The translations under genes and the position numbers were made by a program. Source: Ilex aquifolium (Eukaryota; Streptophyta; Magnoliopsida; Aquifoliales; Aquifoliaceae). From it: a DNA stretch of 64,000 nucleotides. Numbering within the stretch: position 1 is the first letter of the stretch; every line of letters starts with the position of its first letter. Location of the stretch: the NCBI GenBank assembly GCA_951799425.1, contig OX637393.1, positions 24,818,744 through 24,882,743 on the forward strand. The letters run 5' to 3'. Positions 22,450 through 33,722 of the stretch are shown in pieces. Under the pieces are notes generated by a model that saw only the letters and a program-made list of their open reading frames with translations, was not told the DNA's origin and searched no databases.

Positions 22450-22465
22450 GTTGGGGGGGGGGGTG
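22450..22465 (+). other. Polypurine tract of element E
   Basis: GTTGGGGGGGGGGG ends 2 bp before the LTR start TGATGAGC at 22466. It would prime plus-strand cDNA synthesis. This run of 11 G is longer than its internal look-alike at 18611. Confidence 0.8.
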
Positions 22466-24156
22466 TGATGAGCATAGAATATTGCACATCATTTATCTCT
22501 TTGCACCCATTTTATACTTGCTTTTGTGGAGAAAATGGGGGAAATTGCATTTAATATGTCAATTAATGGAGTTTTGTGTGATTGTAGGTAAAGAATAGGT
22601 AATGGCGCTTATTAAGCCTTCCATCAAGTCCTAAAAGACAATGAAGAAAGAGGGGAGGCTTAACGGGTGGCTCGGGATAGCAAGAAATCAAGAAAAAGCC
22701 AAAACAGGTGAAAACATACCTGTAGGTTCTGTTGACGTTCTACCGGTAGGTTTTGTACACTGGAAATCTTCTATTGCTGCCCCTGCCAAAACCTACCGGT
22801 AGGTTTTGCCTACTGGAAAAAACCTATTGGTAGGTATTGTTGACATTCTACCGATAGGTTTTGCCTAGAAACGCCAGAAAGCTACAATCTCAACTCCAAC
22901 TGCTTCGTGGGCCCACCCCTGCTTCTCCAACACATACCATGACATATTCTACATACAAGCATGCTCTTTTACACCTAAGGTATGACTTTGAAAGAAAAAT
23001 CATGGAAGAGGAAGAGAGAGAAAGGGAGTGGTTGGAGAAGCATGGAAAAGGCAAGGCAGGGCTTGTCCTTGCTTGTGCAAGTGTCCAATCCCTTCCCAAT
23101 GATGGAAAGTCAGCTCTCACAGACCTTAGGGGGGTCATGGACGAAAATGAAGACAACTCTTACATTATTATTCAGCTACACACATAGTTTTAGAGAGAGA
23201 AACTCAAGGAAGAAGATGAAGTTTTAGAGAGAGAAAGTTAGGTTTTTGCATTTCCTTCTTCATTTCAGTTGTAGTAAGCTTTAAATCACTTGTAATCTTT
23301 ACTTCTTGCACTTTAACCTCCTTTATTTCAAGTGTATTCAAGTTTAGCTACATATTCTTGTATTCACCATGTCTACATTTGGATTTTTCCTTCCAAGCTT
23401 TACTTTTGGGTATGAAATGAACTTGTCTTTGTAGTTTAACTTCTCTTTCATTAATACAAGTTTTAATCTTCATTTCTTCACCATGTCTCTTTACATTATG
23501 CATTTTTTTTGTTTTGACTCTGGATAGCTAAGTTTTTAGTTAGCTAATCCAAGGGAGATTTCCTTTTGGTTATGCTAAATCAACTCTCCTCCATTCTTCC
23601 TCGTAGTGTAAAGTGTTTGGTTTGACTAGGTTGAGTTCGGGCATGGTTGTCAGCTCTTGATACACTGTAGATTTGTCACGGGGTATGCTTGAGTCTACAC
23701 CTCCACATTAGTCCCTCACTTCCTACGAATCAATCAAGCACCGAGACACCATTGGTAGAATGTTTTGAGTTGATTTGGAATTCCCATTGAAATGATCTCT
23801 TCGGATTAGCCAACCTTATTTTCTTGCAATTTTATCTAAACTCCACTCACCAAAACACAAAACTCATAAGATTTTACACTTTTTATTTCTTTACAAAATC
23901 ACCTTCACCACAATTTGACCTTCCTTTCCTGAGGATACGACCTTTGAATACTCAATTCCAAGTAAAACACGACATTGCAAGTCTCTCTACGCTTGGGGAG
24001 CACTTTTGCACATACACACACACATTTTCATTCACACATATGTTTTCTCCATTCCTAGCATCGAACCTGAGGAAGAGTGACACTCACCTACTCATATAAG
24101 TCACATACACATAGTCTGGGTTCGTGTTCAGAGATTAAGGTGAACTGAACCAAGCA
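22466..24156 (+). mobile_element. 3' LTR of element E (family 2)
   Basis: It is 1691 bp, starts TGATGAGC and ends CCAAGCA. The same ends occur in the solo LTRs at 29541-31431 and 42385-46030. Near its start (22710-22868) are five CTACCGGTAG-type palindromes with spacers TTTTGCCTACTGG. The right flank (gtagc from 24157) is chromovirus gag, so element E inserted into that gene. The matching left flank is outside the window. Confidence 0.88.
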
Positions 24157-24251
24157 GTAGCCTCCATAAAGACTTGTTGGTCAAAGGTCGGTGGTGGTTG
24201 GTTGTTATTCCGCCCACCTCCTCGGCCGCGTCCTCTTCCTCTATTTTCCAT
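24157..24251 (-). pseudogene. gag: gag start of chromovirus C (31 codons, cut by element E)
   Basis: The ATG at 24249-24251 gives MENRGRGRGRGGGRNNNQPP and then TFDQQVFMEA. It is clearly the same N-terminus as the gag of element F at 52225 (MASGRRGRRGGGRNNNQPP). The arginine/glycine-rich start is typical of Tekay-type Gag. The frame ends where the LTR of element E begins. Confidence 0.85.
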
Positions 24252-24517
24252 CTACACACATGTCAAATAGCAACAGAGTACTAACTTAGCATCCCAAGAT
24301 AGGGATCAAGTTCAAACTTTGAGATTTTTCTTCTTGTCTCACTAGTAGAGCATGTGCCACCCACTAGTAGGCACCTACACCATAAACAATCCCATTCATT
24401 CTTTTCCGACCCCTAAGGTTATATTCTCTAACCCTAGTGTCTCTTCTCCATATACATTTAATCATACATATTGTTCACATAACATATAACACATAACATA
24501 TAGCATTTACAGCACAT

Positions 24518-27500
24518 TGACTTGATCCGAAATGTGTACACCCAAGTGCAGGCGGTCAAGCTGTCTTAATAATCTGGTTTGAGTCCGGAGTCGAATCCAC
24601 AGGGAACTTTTGTTGGTATTTTTGAGATAAGCAGTAGTGAAGACCTATTGATTGTAACCCTTGAGATTTGTTGTGAGGTGTGAGATTTCCTGGACAGAAT
24701 ATAAGATTCTAACAAAATATGAGATAAGCTCTAATAAAAAAAAGTCACTCTTTAGTTCAAGGATCTGGACATGTAGTTAATTATCCGGTTTATTATACTT
24801 GTGCTTGATAACTCAATTAACTCCCGTGTCAACAGCAAGTTAATCGGAAGATAAAGATGGACTGTGAGAATTAAGAACATGATTCCGATGTCTTTCTAGA
24901 AGTTTACAAGAATTGTCTGTGCCGAGACTTAACCCGTCTACAAACAAGCAAGTGTTTCTACAAGACATCCAACCATGACATTAATATTCCATTCTTTAAG
25001 TGAAGCACAATAATGGGGAGGATTGAAGGGTAGTCATGAGGATCTAGCCGGGGTACTTGCCTTGAACCGATGAGTCTTTCTATGCAAGAGGCATCCGTGT
25101 CATAGAAAGAGCCCACGGTTTTACAAAGTACCTTAGTTTTGCTAGCTGCAATCAATCATCCAATAAGCAAGAAGAAATAAACATTAAGCATAAGAATAGT
25201 GCACAAATATAATTCCCGGATAACTTATACATGCCCTTCTCCTCTTACTAAAGAGTGAATGAGAAACTACTCACTCTTCATGGCTTTGGTAAAGCTAGAA
25301 AAGTGGGTGATGCTTATCCCTCCAAGTAAAGGACTTACAAGATGAAATAACAAAAAATAAGGAGCCAATCTTTAACAAAGAATGAGTGAATCACGTTCCA
25401 CCCTTCACGGATTTGGTAAAGCTCTAGAAAAGTGGAAGAGTTTCACTCCTCTAAGAAAGAAAGAAGCTCAAGAAATGGAAGTGAAGTACATAAACAATAA
25501 AAGTAGAAGAAAGCTAGTCACATTTGGAGGGTGGCTTCCTCAACCAAAGAATGGAGGGTTGCTTCCTAAACCAAATGATGAACTAACTCCCTTCTATGCA
25601 TGTAAGTGAAAGCATAAGCATAAAACTACTTTTATAACAAGCAAATAGATGTTGGACTATGCACAAAATTATTTTTATAACAAGCAAAGAGATGTTGGAT
25701 TAAAGCCAAACTAATCTCTAAAAACAACTACTTCATACAAGGAAATGTAAGCTAAATCTACAATGTGAGTGGGAGTCTAAGCCTCCATCAACCTCTCTAC
25801 CTCCCCCCTTTCAGCTCTCCAATAATGGGAGTATTTATAGGCAAAAGGAGGAGACAAGAGGGGGTGAAGGAATAGTGTATGCCGCCCAAGTCCAAGTGAA
25901 AAACCAACTACTCTACTGTCAGTCTGTGGAGAACGTTCGAACGTGAGTTGGCGTTCGAACGTTGTTTCTGTTTTTGCTTTATGGTCGTTCGAACGTTTTC
26001 TGCCGTTCGAACGTTTCTTCTGTCTTTGCACTATGGGCGTTCGAACGCCAGATGTGGTCTGACCTTCTCACTCAAGTGGCTTGTTGTAACGCCCCAAAAC
26101 ACACCCTGGACGGCATTACTATCCAAGACCATTCACAGCATGAGAGCGACTAAATAATTTCCATAAATAAAGAAATTTCATTCATCATATATCATGTCCA
26201 TAGCATTATCCCAAAATAATAAGCCAAATCATGGCAATTACATCCCAAAAGAATTAAACGTAACTTAGCAGCGGAATAACAAAAGATTATATTTTACATG
26301 ATCCCAAAATAACCCTTCAATCTAATACAAAGAAGGACCGTCGAGATATCCCCCTCCGGATCCCTCTACTCGTCTTCTAACCGATCCTCCTCTACAGCAT
26401 CACCTGAAAAATGTGTTGGTTTGTAGGGGGTGAGCACTAAGCTCTGTAGGAAAATCCTCCCAAACTCAAACAAGGTTTAGAAAACAAGTAAAACCAGGAC
26501 ATTTAAATAGATCTCAAGTTTAAGGAACAACAGTAATTGAATGAAAAGTGAAACCAAGTATAATTGACAACCAATTTCCAAAACATAATTCATTCCACCA
26601 TACACTATTTCCACAAGTTCTCGTGGCATCCCATACTACCCAAAATTCTTGTGGAAATCGTATCTGGTACAATGAACAATACCCATATATAATTTTATAA
26701 TCCATTTCCACCATAAACTATTTCTAACAAGTTCTCGTGGCATCCCATACTACCCAAAATTCTTGTAGAAATCGTCTATGGTAGAATGACCAATAACCCA
26801 CACTGTATTCGTATCACAAATATGTAGTAAGATCCCGCATGGTCACAATCGGAGGTCTCATGTCCCACGTGTACGCATACCCCGTGGGCGATAGCGGGTT
26901 AGTCCCCACAAGGCCCTAACCCCACTATGAGTGGTAGGAAAAGTTCCGACCCCTACGGAAGGCGTCTACCCCCTCCATGATACCCGGTCGATAGCAGCCC
27001 ATGTTCACATCGAACCACCACACATGAGATACAATACCCCCGCTTTTCAAATATATTCAACCATTTCATCACCATTTTCTCCAATTTTACCTTTTCGGAA
27101 TGAGCATCCTTACAAGGAACCTCTCACCCTCAAGGTTTCATTCCACAATTTACCAACAATTCCATAATCCCCAATTTTTTCATCCCACTTCACATGTAAC
27201 ATTTTAATAAAACAATTTAAGAAAAACACATGAGATCATCGAAATATCATTTTATTACTCAACACAAAACACTAAATTTCTTTTTAAAAACAAGACAAAA
27301 GAATATCCAAGGAGAATCCACACTTCATGAAGAAATAGAGTTTTGAAGTGAGGACATGTGAATGTTGGGTTAGGATATCAAGGGCCAATGGATATAAAGC
27401 TTGAAATCAAGAACAATTAAACACAAGGTCTTGAAATTAAGAATAAAGGAATAACAAGGTTGGACATCAAGGACAAAAGAACAATCAAGCCTTGACATCC

Positions 27501-29121
27501 ATAGCAACAAATATCAAGCTTGGGAATCCAAAAGTGAAGGAACAATCAAGTTTTGTCATTTATAACAACAAACATTAAGATTAGACCTCATGAACAACGG
27601 GGAAATCAAGAGGAACCCCATTTCCTTGCAATTAGAGTTTCGAAGGCACACCAAGAGATTTATGGCTATCAAGCCCTAATTTCGTTCATGATATGGTAAG
27701 GGATTACAAGAGCAACAAGAAATAGAGATTCCATAACATACATATAGGATTTGGGAGCAAAACATACATAAATATAAACCCTAACCTCAATGTAAGAGAA
27801 AAGGAGGAAACCCCTACCTCAACCAAGTATCTCTAGCAACCCAAGCTTTAAAGACTCACTTTTCCCCTCTTTCTTGCTCCCTTGCTACTTTCTCTTTTGG
27901 TTCTAAGAGGTTTGAGTGAGGGTGACGTGAAATTATAGAAGAGAGAATGGGTGGAGAAGTGGGTTCTTGAAAAACTAGGGTTTGATTTTATTCAAGGTGT
28001 AAATCTCTCTTGATTTTCGTGTTTTTCTCTTCCTCTCTTCCTCTCTAATGGTTTCTAGGGTTTCAAGTGGTGTAATGAGGTTCAAGGAGGCGGCATTAAG
28101 CATTTATAGTGGAAGAAATGGAGAAAGAACCGCAGTCGGATCGGGCTGGGCTTTATCGGGCGTACCGGTACGCGTACCGGTACGGTTTAGCTACTGGAGT
28201 TCGGCGTACCGGTACGGTTTGACTGCCAGATTTTTGTTTCAACTTCCAATGAAGTTTTGACCCATTTAGAGGTCGAATTGGAAAATTTTCATGAGACACA
28301 CTTTTGTAGCCCTAAATGTCTACTATCTACTGTCCAAATTTCAGATCAATTAGAGTTACAGATAAAAAGTTATGGCCAAAATACTAGAAGGTGTCCCAAC
28401 TCCTTTTTACCCAAATTTTCTCCAAGTGTGTTTTCACTCCGGAATTCTTCCTAACTTCCAATACCCTCATATTACCTCTCCCAAGGTTGTTCGACCTTCC
28501 GGATTCAATGGAGAACTTATTTTGACCTAAAAATATTTAGACACTTCCATAATCCCTCTTCTCAAGTTTACACACCTTCGAAACTCAAACTTCCCCAATC
28601 CATTTGTATCTCTAGTTTTTGCTTTTATTCATACCGTCACTACACATATCCATATTTTTACAACAATTATTTACTATATATCTATATACCTATATAAAAT
28701 AAAATGCGGGGTGTTACACTTGTGGTCATCTGTGAAGTTCATTTTCTCACTCTATGCAGTAGTATGGTCTTCAATCAACTCGAGTGCACGTTCGAACGTG
28801 AGTTGGCGTTCTAACGTGACACTCAAGTGCCTCAGAGCCTCAGAGTCTTCTTTCCTAGCTGCAACACGTCTTCTCTCAATAGTCAAGTCTGCTATAGTTC
28901 AATGTGGACGTTCGAACGTGAGTTGGCGTTCGAACGTTCTGGCTGTGCTCCAAGCTTCTCCAATTTTGTACCCTAATGTGCTGGTGTTACATTCAAGTGT
29001 GATACTTGTTGTTCTTGAGTCCTTGTTCAGTTTAGGGCCTGAAATGACATCACTTAAATTCCATCAAAGTACAATTAGTCTTAAAACGGCATAGTAAAAT
29101 GTTAATTTTAAGTGCTAATCA
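24518..29121 (-). mobile_element. Solo LTR, family 3 (Athila-like), split by another solo LTR
   Basis: On the minus strand it starts TGATTAGCAC and ends GATCAAGTCA, and it is flanked by CACAT on both sides (24513-24517, 29122-29126). Without the insert it is about 1.97 kb. Its 3' end resembles family 1 (gtacacccaagtgcaggcgg against tatacacccaagtataagtgg). GTTCGAAC palindromes lie at 25930-26046 and 28790-28940, upstream of CTATAAATAC at about 25836-25845 on the same strand. Confidence 0.9.
26085..28718 (-). mobile_element. Solo LTR inside the family 3 LTR
   Basis: It is 2634 bp, with ends TGTAACGCCCC and GGGTGTTACA and the perfect duplication CTTGT (26080-26084, 28719-28723). It is the reverse orientation of the family seen at 54903-57089. 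On the minus strand GTACCGGTAC palindromes (28155-28215) precede CTATAAATG (about 28102-28110) by about 50 bp. It holds a 114 bp tandem repeat (26614 and 26728). No coding region. Confidence 0.92.
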
Positions 29122-29213
29122 CACATAACATGTAATGCACAATGCATGCAATGGTCTAAACTCATGCCCCGCAAGCCCTAGGTAAATTGTGAACCTAGGC
29201 TTTGATACCAAGC

Positions 29214-32200
29214 TGTGATGCCCCTAAAATCGGGGGTCCTTTGTCAACCCGTTGATCACCCATCAACCCGCGAAAATCCCCATGAATATCGCATAACCCG
29301 ACACTACGGCATAACATTCCCTTTATCGGGATCACAACAACACAAAGTTTGGGCAGAGTCTCCCTTGTACTGGGCACTCCCAAACGCATAACCTGTATAC
29401 CATTCAATCACATGACCCATCCAAGGTCTAATATACAACAATTTATACTCCATTATTGTCAATTTACTTCATTTGAATTAAAGGACCCAAAGCCCGAAAA
29501 CATGGTAAAGCATTCTTAAAATTTGAAGTTTTAGGAAAACTGATGAGCGTGTAATATTGCATATTAAACAGTCTCATTACATGCATTTTAACTCAACTTT
29601 GCATTTAATTACTTAGAGTTAGTCAAAGTTATGAATAATGTGGAAATTTTGATGTTGCAGGTAATCATAGGGTAAATGATGGCTTTCGGAACCCTGCAAT
29701 TAAGTGTGGATGAGTGGTGAAGAGATGGACACATTACATGAGGATCGGGAGGCTTGGAAGGTGAATAAATCAAGAAAAATTCATTTGGAAGAAAACCTTT
29801 TGAAAGGTTTGCATCGACCTTCCGGAAGGTTTAGCCCACTGGAATTGGTATTAGTACCTCTGTTTTTTCCCTTTTTTACCATGATTGACTTCGAATCTGG
29901 AGAAGTTCAAAACATAAAAGTTGTAGATCTGGATGTCTTCTATACTGTGTCAAAATTTCAGCTCAATCGAATGGTTGGATCAAAAGTTATGACAATTTTA
30001 CAAAAAATGGTCCTTAGTTGGCACCTTCCGGAAGACCTTCCAGAAGGTTTAGCCTACTGGAAACAACCTTCCGGAAGGTTTGCTTCGACCTTCGGGAAGG
30101 TTTTGCCCAGAAACGCCAAAAAGCCTACAACTCATGCTCCACTTACTTGGGGGTCCCACCTATGATTATCCCACTTGTCCCCTGACATATTCTACATACA
30201 TACATGCCTCCTACACCCCAAAGTTAGCCTTGGAAGATGAAGGATAGGAAAGGGGGAGAGAGAAGAATGGAGGCATGGTGGGTGCAGGCTAGGCTTGTCC
30301 TAGCCTGTCCAAAGCCAATCAACTCACCTCCCATTGATGGGAGGCCTGCATACAGGCTATGGGGAGCGTCATTGACGAAAATGCAAGAGCTCTACACCAT
30401 ATATTCAGCTTCACACAAGCTTTAGAGAGGGGGAGGCTACCTAAGCTTAGGAGTAGTTTTTAGAGAGATAAGTTCCAATGGAGAAGGTGAAGTTCTAGAG
30501 AGAGAAATTTATATTTTTGCATTTTCTTCTCCATTTCAGTTGTAGTAAGCTTTAAATCACTTGTAATCTTTACTTCTTGCACTTCAATCTCATTTATTGA
30601 AAGTATATTTCATGTTTAGCTATGCATTCAAGATTCTACCATTGTTGTATGAGTTTTTTCACTTCAACATTTTAAAATGGGTAGTAAATGCACTTCTTCA
30701 TAGTTTAACTTTTCTTGCATTGATTGAAGTTCCAATCTTCATTTCTTCATTATGTCTCTTTACATTATGCATGTCTTCCCTTTTATTATGAGTAGCTAAG
30801 CTTTAAGTTGGCTAATCCAAGGGAGAACTCCTCTTGGGTATGCTAAATTAACTCTTTTCCATTCCTCCTCGTAGTGTACGACGGTTTGGTTTGACTAGGT
30901 TGAGTGTGGACGTGGTTATGAGTTCTTGATACACCGTAGACTTGTCACAGGATTGCTTGAATCCTCACCTCCATTTTAGTCCCGCGCTTCCTACGAATCA
31001 ATCGAACGTTTACGCACCATTGGAAGAATGTATTGAGTTGAGTTGGCATTCCCATTGGAATGACCTCTTTGGATTAGTCAACACTTGTTTCCATTTCATT
31101 TTCATCAAGAACACAATCACCAAAACTTAAACTCAAAATATTTTACACATTTCCATTTTTTGCAAAATCACTTTCACCACAACTTGACCTTTCCTTCCCT
31201 GAGGAGACGACCTTGGAATACCAATTCCAAGTAAAACACGACACTCGAAAGTCTCTCTGCGCTTGGGGAGCACTTTTGTATACACACACACACATTTTGT
31301 TCATTCACACCCATTTTCCCATTTCTTGCATCGAACCCTAGTGAGAGTGACACTCACCCACACACATAAGCCATATACACATTGAGGGTTCATGTTCGGA
31401 AATTAGGGACAACGACGGAATAAGTCAAGCAAAAACCTACCGGTAGAAGATGACCATGATCTATTGGTAGAAAAACCTTCTGGAAAAGTTCTATCGCAAA
31501 ACTTGAAGTTCTACCAGTAGGTTTAGCCTACAAGAAAAGTTCTACCGGTAGAAGAACTCATCGTTCTACCAGTAGGTATTTCCAGTTTTCCTACGATTCT
31601 TTTCTTTTTCAATTTCAATCCATTCTAACCTTGTACAACGCTAACCCAAACTCATATAACATCTATGTTCAACAAAAATACAGTTCATATGAGTTCTCTT
31701 TACAATCCTTCACAATATTACATGTCCAAAACTAATTAACATAATAATTTTTACAAAACATGTTTTAGAAGCCACATCTCGGCTTTTCTTCAACAATGAG
31801 GACTCGATTGTGAGCCGTCCACCGGCGCATGTCCCACACTTGAAATGTTATCCACATAAAGGGTGAGCCACGTTCAATAGAGTATCTCCTAAAGAGGCTA
31901 CTCCCCAACCTAGATGCATATGAAATGTTCACATGCAACATTCAACAAGCAACCACTATTTCAATCAAGAATATGCAATTCAATTTTGGAAATCACCATG
32001 CCATGTCATGAAATGATATGAGACTCACTCATGCATTTCAAATCGAGCCTTCACCGGCTCCCTCAACACATGCAAATGTCATGCGTGTGAACTCTGGGCA
32101 TTCCAAGCCCCCTGCCACTGATGTTACACATCCAATGACCATTCAATTCTCGGGTCTTTCTTAGGGTGAGTATTTATGAACTTCCACCAACGGTTACCCA

Positions 32201-33628
32201 ACTGACACAACATCTATGGATTTCCACCAACGGCTCCGCGTACGCCGACACACTTTATGGACTCGATACCAACGGAGTGCGTATCTGAAGTAACCTGGTC
32301 TTGCACCCGAGGGATTGTCTAACCCTTCTTGCTAACCCCGACCAAATTTTCAATGCCAATCGTGCGACTTAGCCGGACATTGGCCCAACTTTTTCGAGCC
32401 CATGCATCATCCACCAAGAAAGGTGTTTGATCAACCATGCACACACACCCACACTCATGTCAAACGCCCACGAATGTGATGCTACCCGTGCATATGCAAT
32501 GTAAATGTACAATTGCGATACTAATTTCATGTTCAATATGTTATGAGTGTCATATGAATCATTTCAACCACATTTCAACATATGTCATGACCAATTATAT
32601 CATATGCATATAATTATCATAAATCATCTTAATGTCAATAAATCACAAAGCATATATCAACATTATACCCAACAACATGTTATCACATAATCCCAAGCAA
32701 ATAACACACTTAATTCTCCAAGACATAATATATACACATAGCATGCCCACATATCACAATTTTGCAAGAAATTACAAGCTAGTAATTTCTAAACACCAAT
32801 TCATACTAGAATTGATTTCACTCATTTCCAATACACATTTCATCAAATTAACAACAATAGATAAGTGTTATATACCTCTAACACCCTACTCATTCCATAT
32901 AATCACCCTAGGTTAGAAATAAACCTAATTACGGAGAAAACCCTACCTCTTGAAGCATAAAAGCAACGGTAGAACCTTCAAGAATACCACCCAAGATCAA
33001 ACACTTGATTTCCCAAAATCTCGTCTCAAAAACTTCGGTGAAATCCGTACTTTTTGGTGCGTAGGCGTAGCCCTCGTCATGTAGATCAACTTTAATACTT
33101 GGCCCGAAGGATTCCGACCAAAGGAACTTCGTAGATCGTAGAGAGAAGTTGGAGTTTTTTTCTTTTTCCCTCTCTTCCTCTCTCCAACGAAACCCAGCAT
33201 AAATTTGGGGATAAAATTTGATTTTCTCCCCTATTTATATCCCTTGGAATGCTTGGGCCTCGTTGCGCCACGCGTCCTCCATTCCCGGGTCTAGTTTTGT
33301 CCTAAAACGATTAAATTTCGTACAGGTTCAAGTTCAAAATATTTTTATATGAATTCCCTTTAAATTATTTTTCAACTTTCAAAAATTTATTTCATATCTC
33401 GTTTTTAGGTCACGCGACATACGATCGTCTCGTAAAACGTGAAAAATTCGACTGTCTTAGAATTCGACAAAAATTGACTGGATAACTATATTTCGTGAGA
33501 AGAATCTAACGGTAAGGTCCGTTTCATCATCTGAGCTCTAGAAAAATACGGGTTTTCAACCCGCACCAAAGTGATAAATTACTATTTTGCCATTTTTCAC
33601 AAAAATTTAAATTTACTCGGGTTTTACA
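29214..33628 (-). mobile_element. Chromovirus LTR shared by elements C and D
   Basis: The plus strand reads TGTGATGCCCC...GGGTTTTACA. The initiator Met primer site of C lies on its left (29199-29210) and a polypurine tract plus integrase end of D on its right (33629 on). It thus serves as the 5' LTR of C and the 3' LTR of D. Without the insertion at 29541-31431 it is about 2.52 kb. TATAAATAG lies on the minus strand at 33231-33239. Palindromes of the CTACCGGTAG type lie at about 31437-31590, the slot where element F has GTACCGGTAC. Confidence 0.85.
29541..31431 (+). mobile_element. Solo LTR, family 2
   Basis: It is 1891 bp, starts TGATGAGCG and ends GTCAAGCA, with the perfect duplication AAAAC (29536-29540, 31432-31436). 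It carries CTTCCGGAAG-type palindromes at 29817-30105 where the 3' LTR of element E has CTACCGGTAG; the flanking words (CCCACTGG, AGAAACGCCA) are the same. Confidence 0.93.
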
Positions 33629-33641
33629 TTCTTCTCCCCTT
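33629..33641 (-). other. Polypurine tract of chromovirus D
   Basis: The minus strand AAGGGGAGAAGAA directly abuts the LTR start TGTAAAACCC. The same place in element F is 47555-47567. Confidence 0.85.
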
Positions 33642-33722
33642 AAAAAGAATTTCATCCCCGAAATTCACAAACTCATTCACACTTAACTGCATGCATATGC
33701 AACAAGTAATACAATACTTATG

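Larger units (their letters stand above)
24252..29213 (-). other. 5' leader of chromovirus C, split by nested solo LTRs
   Basis: The parts 24252-24517 and 29127-29213 match the leader of element F (52226-52581). The primer site for initiator tRNA-Met lies at 29199-29210 (minus strand TGGTATCAAAGC, one mismatch to TGGTATCAGAGC), 3 bp from the LTR at 29214. Everything between is inserted LTR sequence. Confidence 0.85.
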
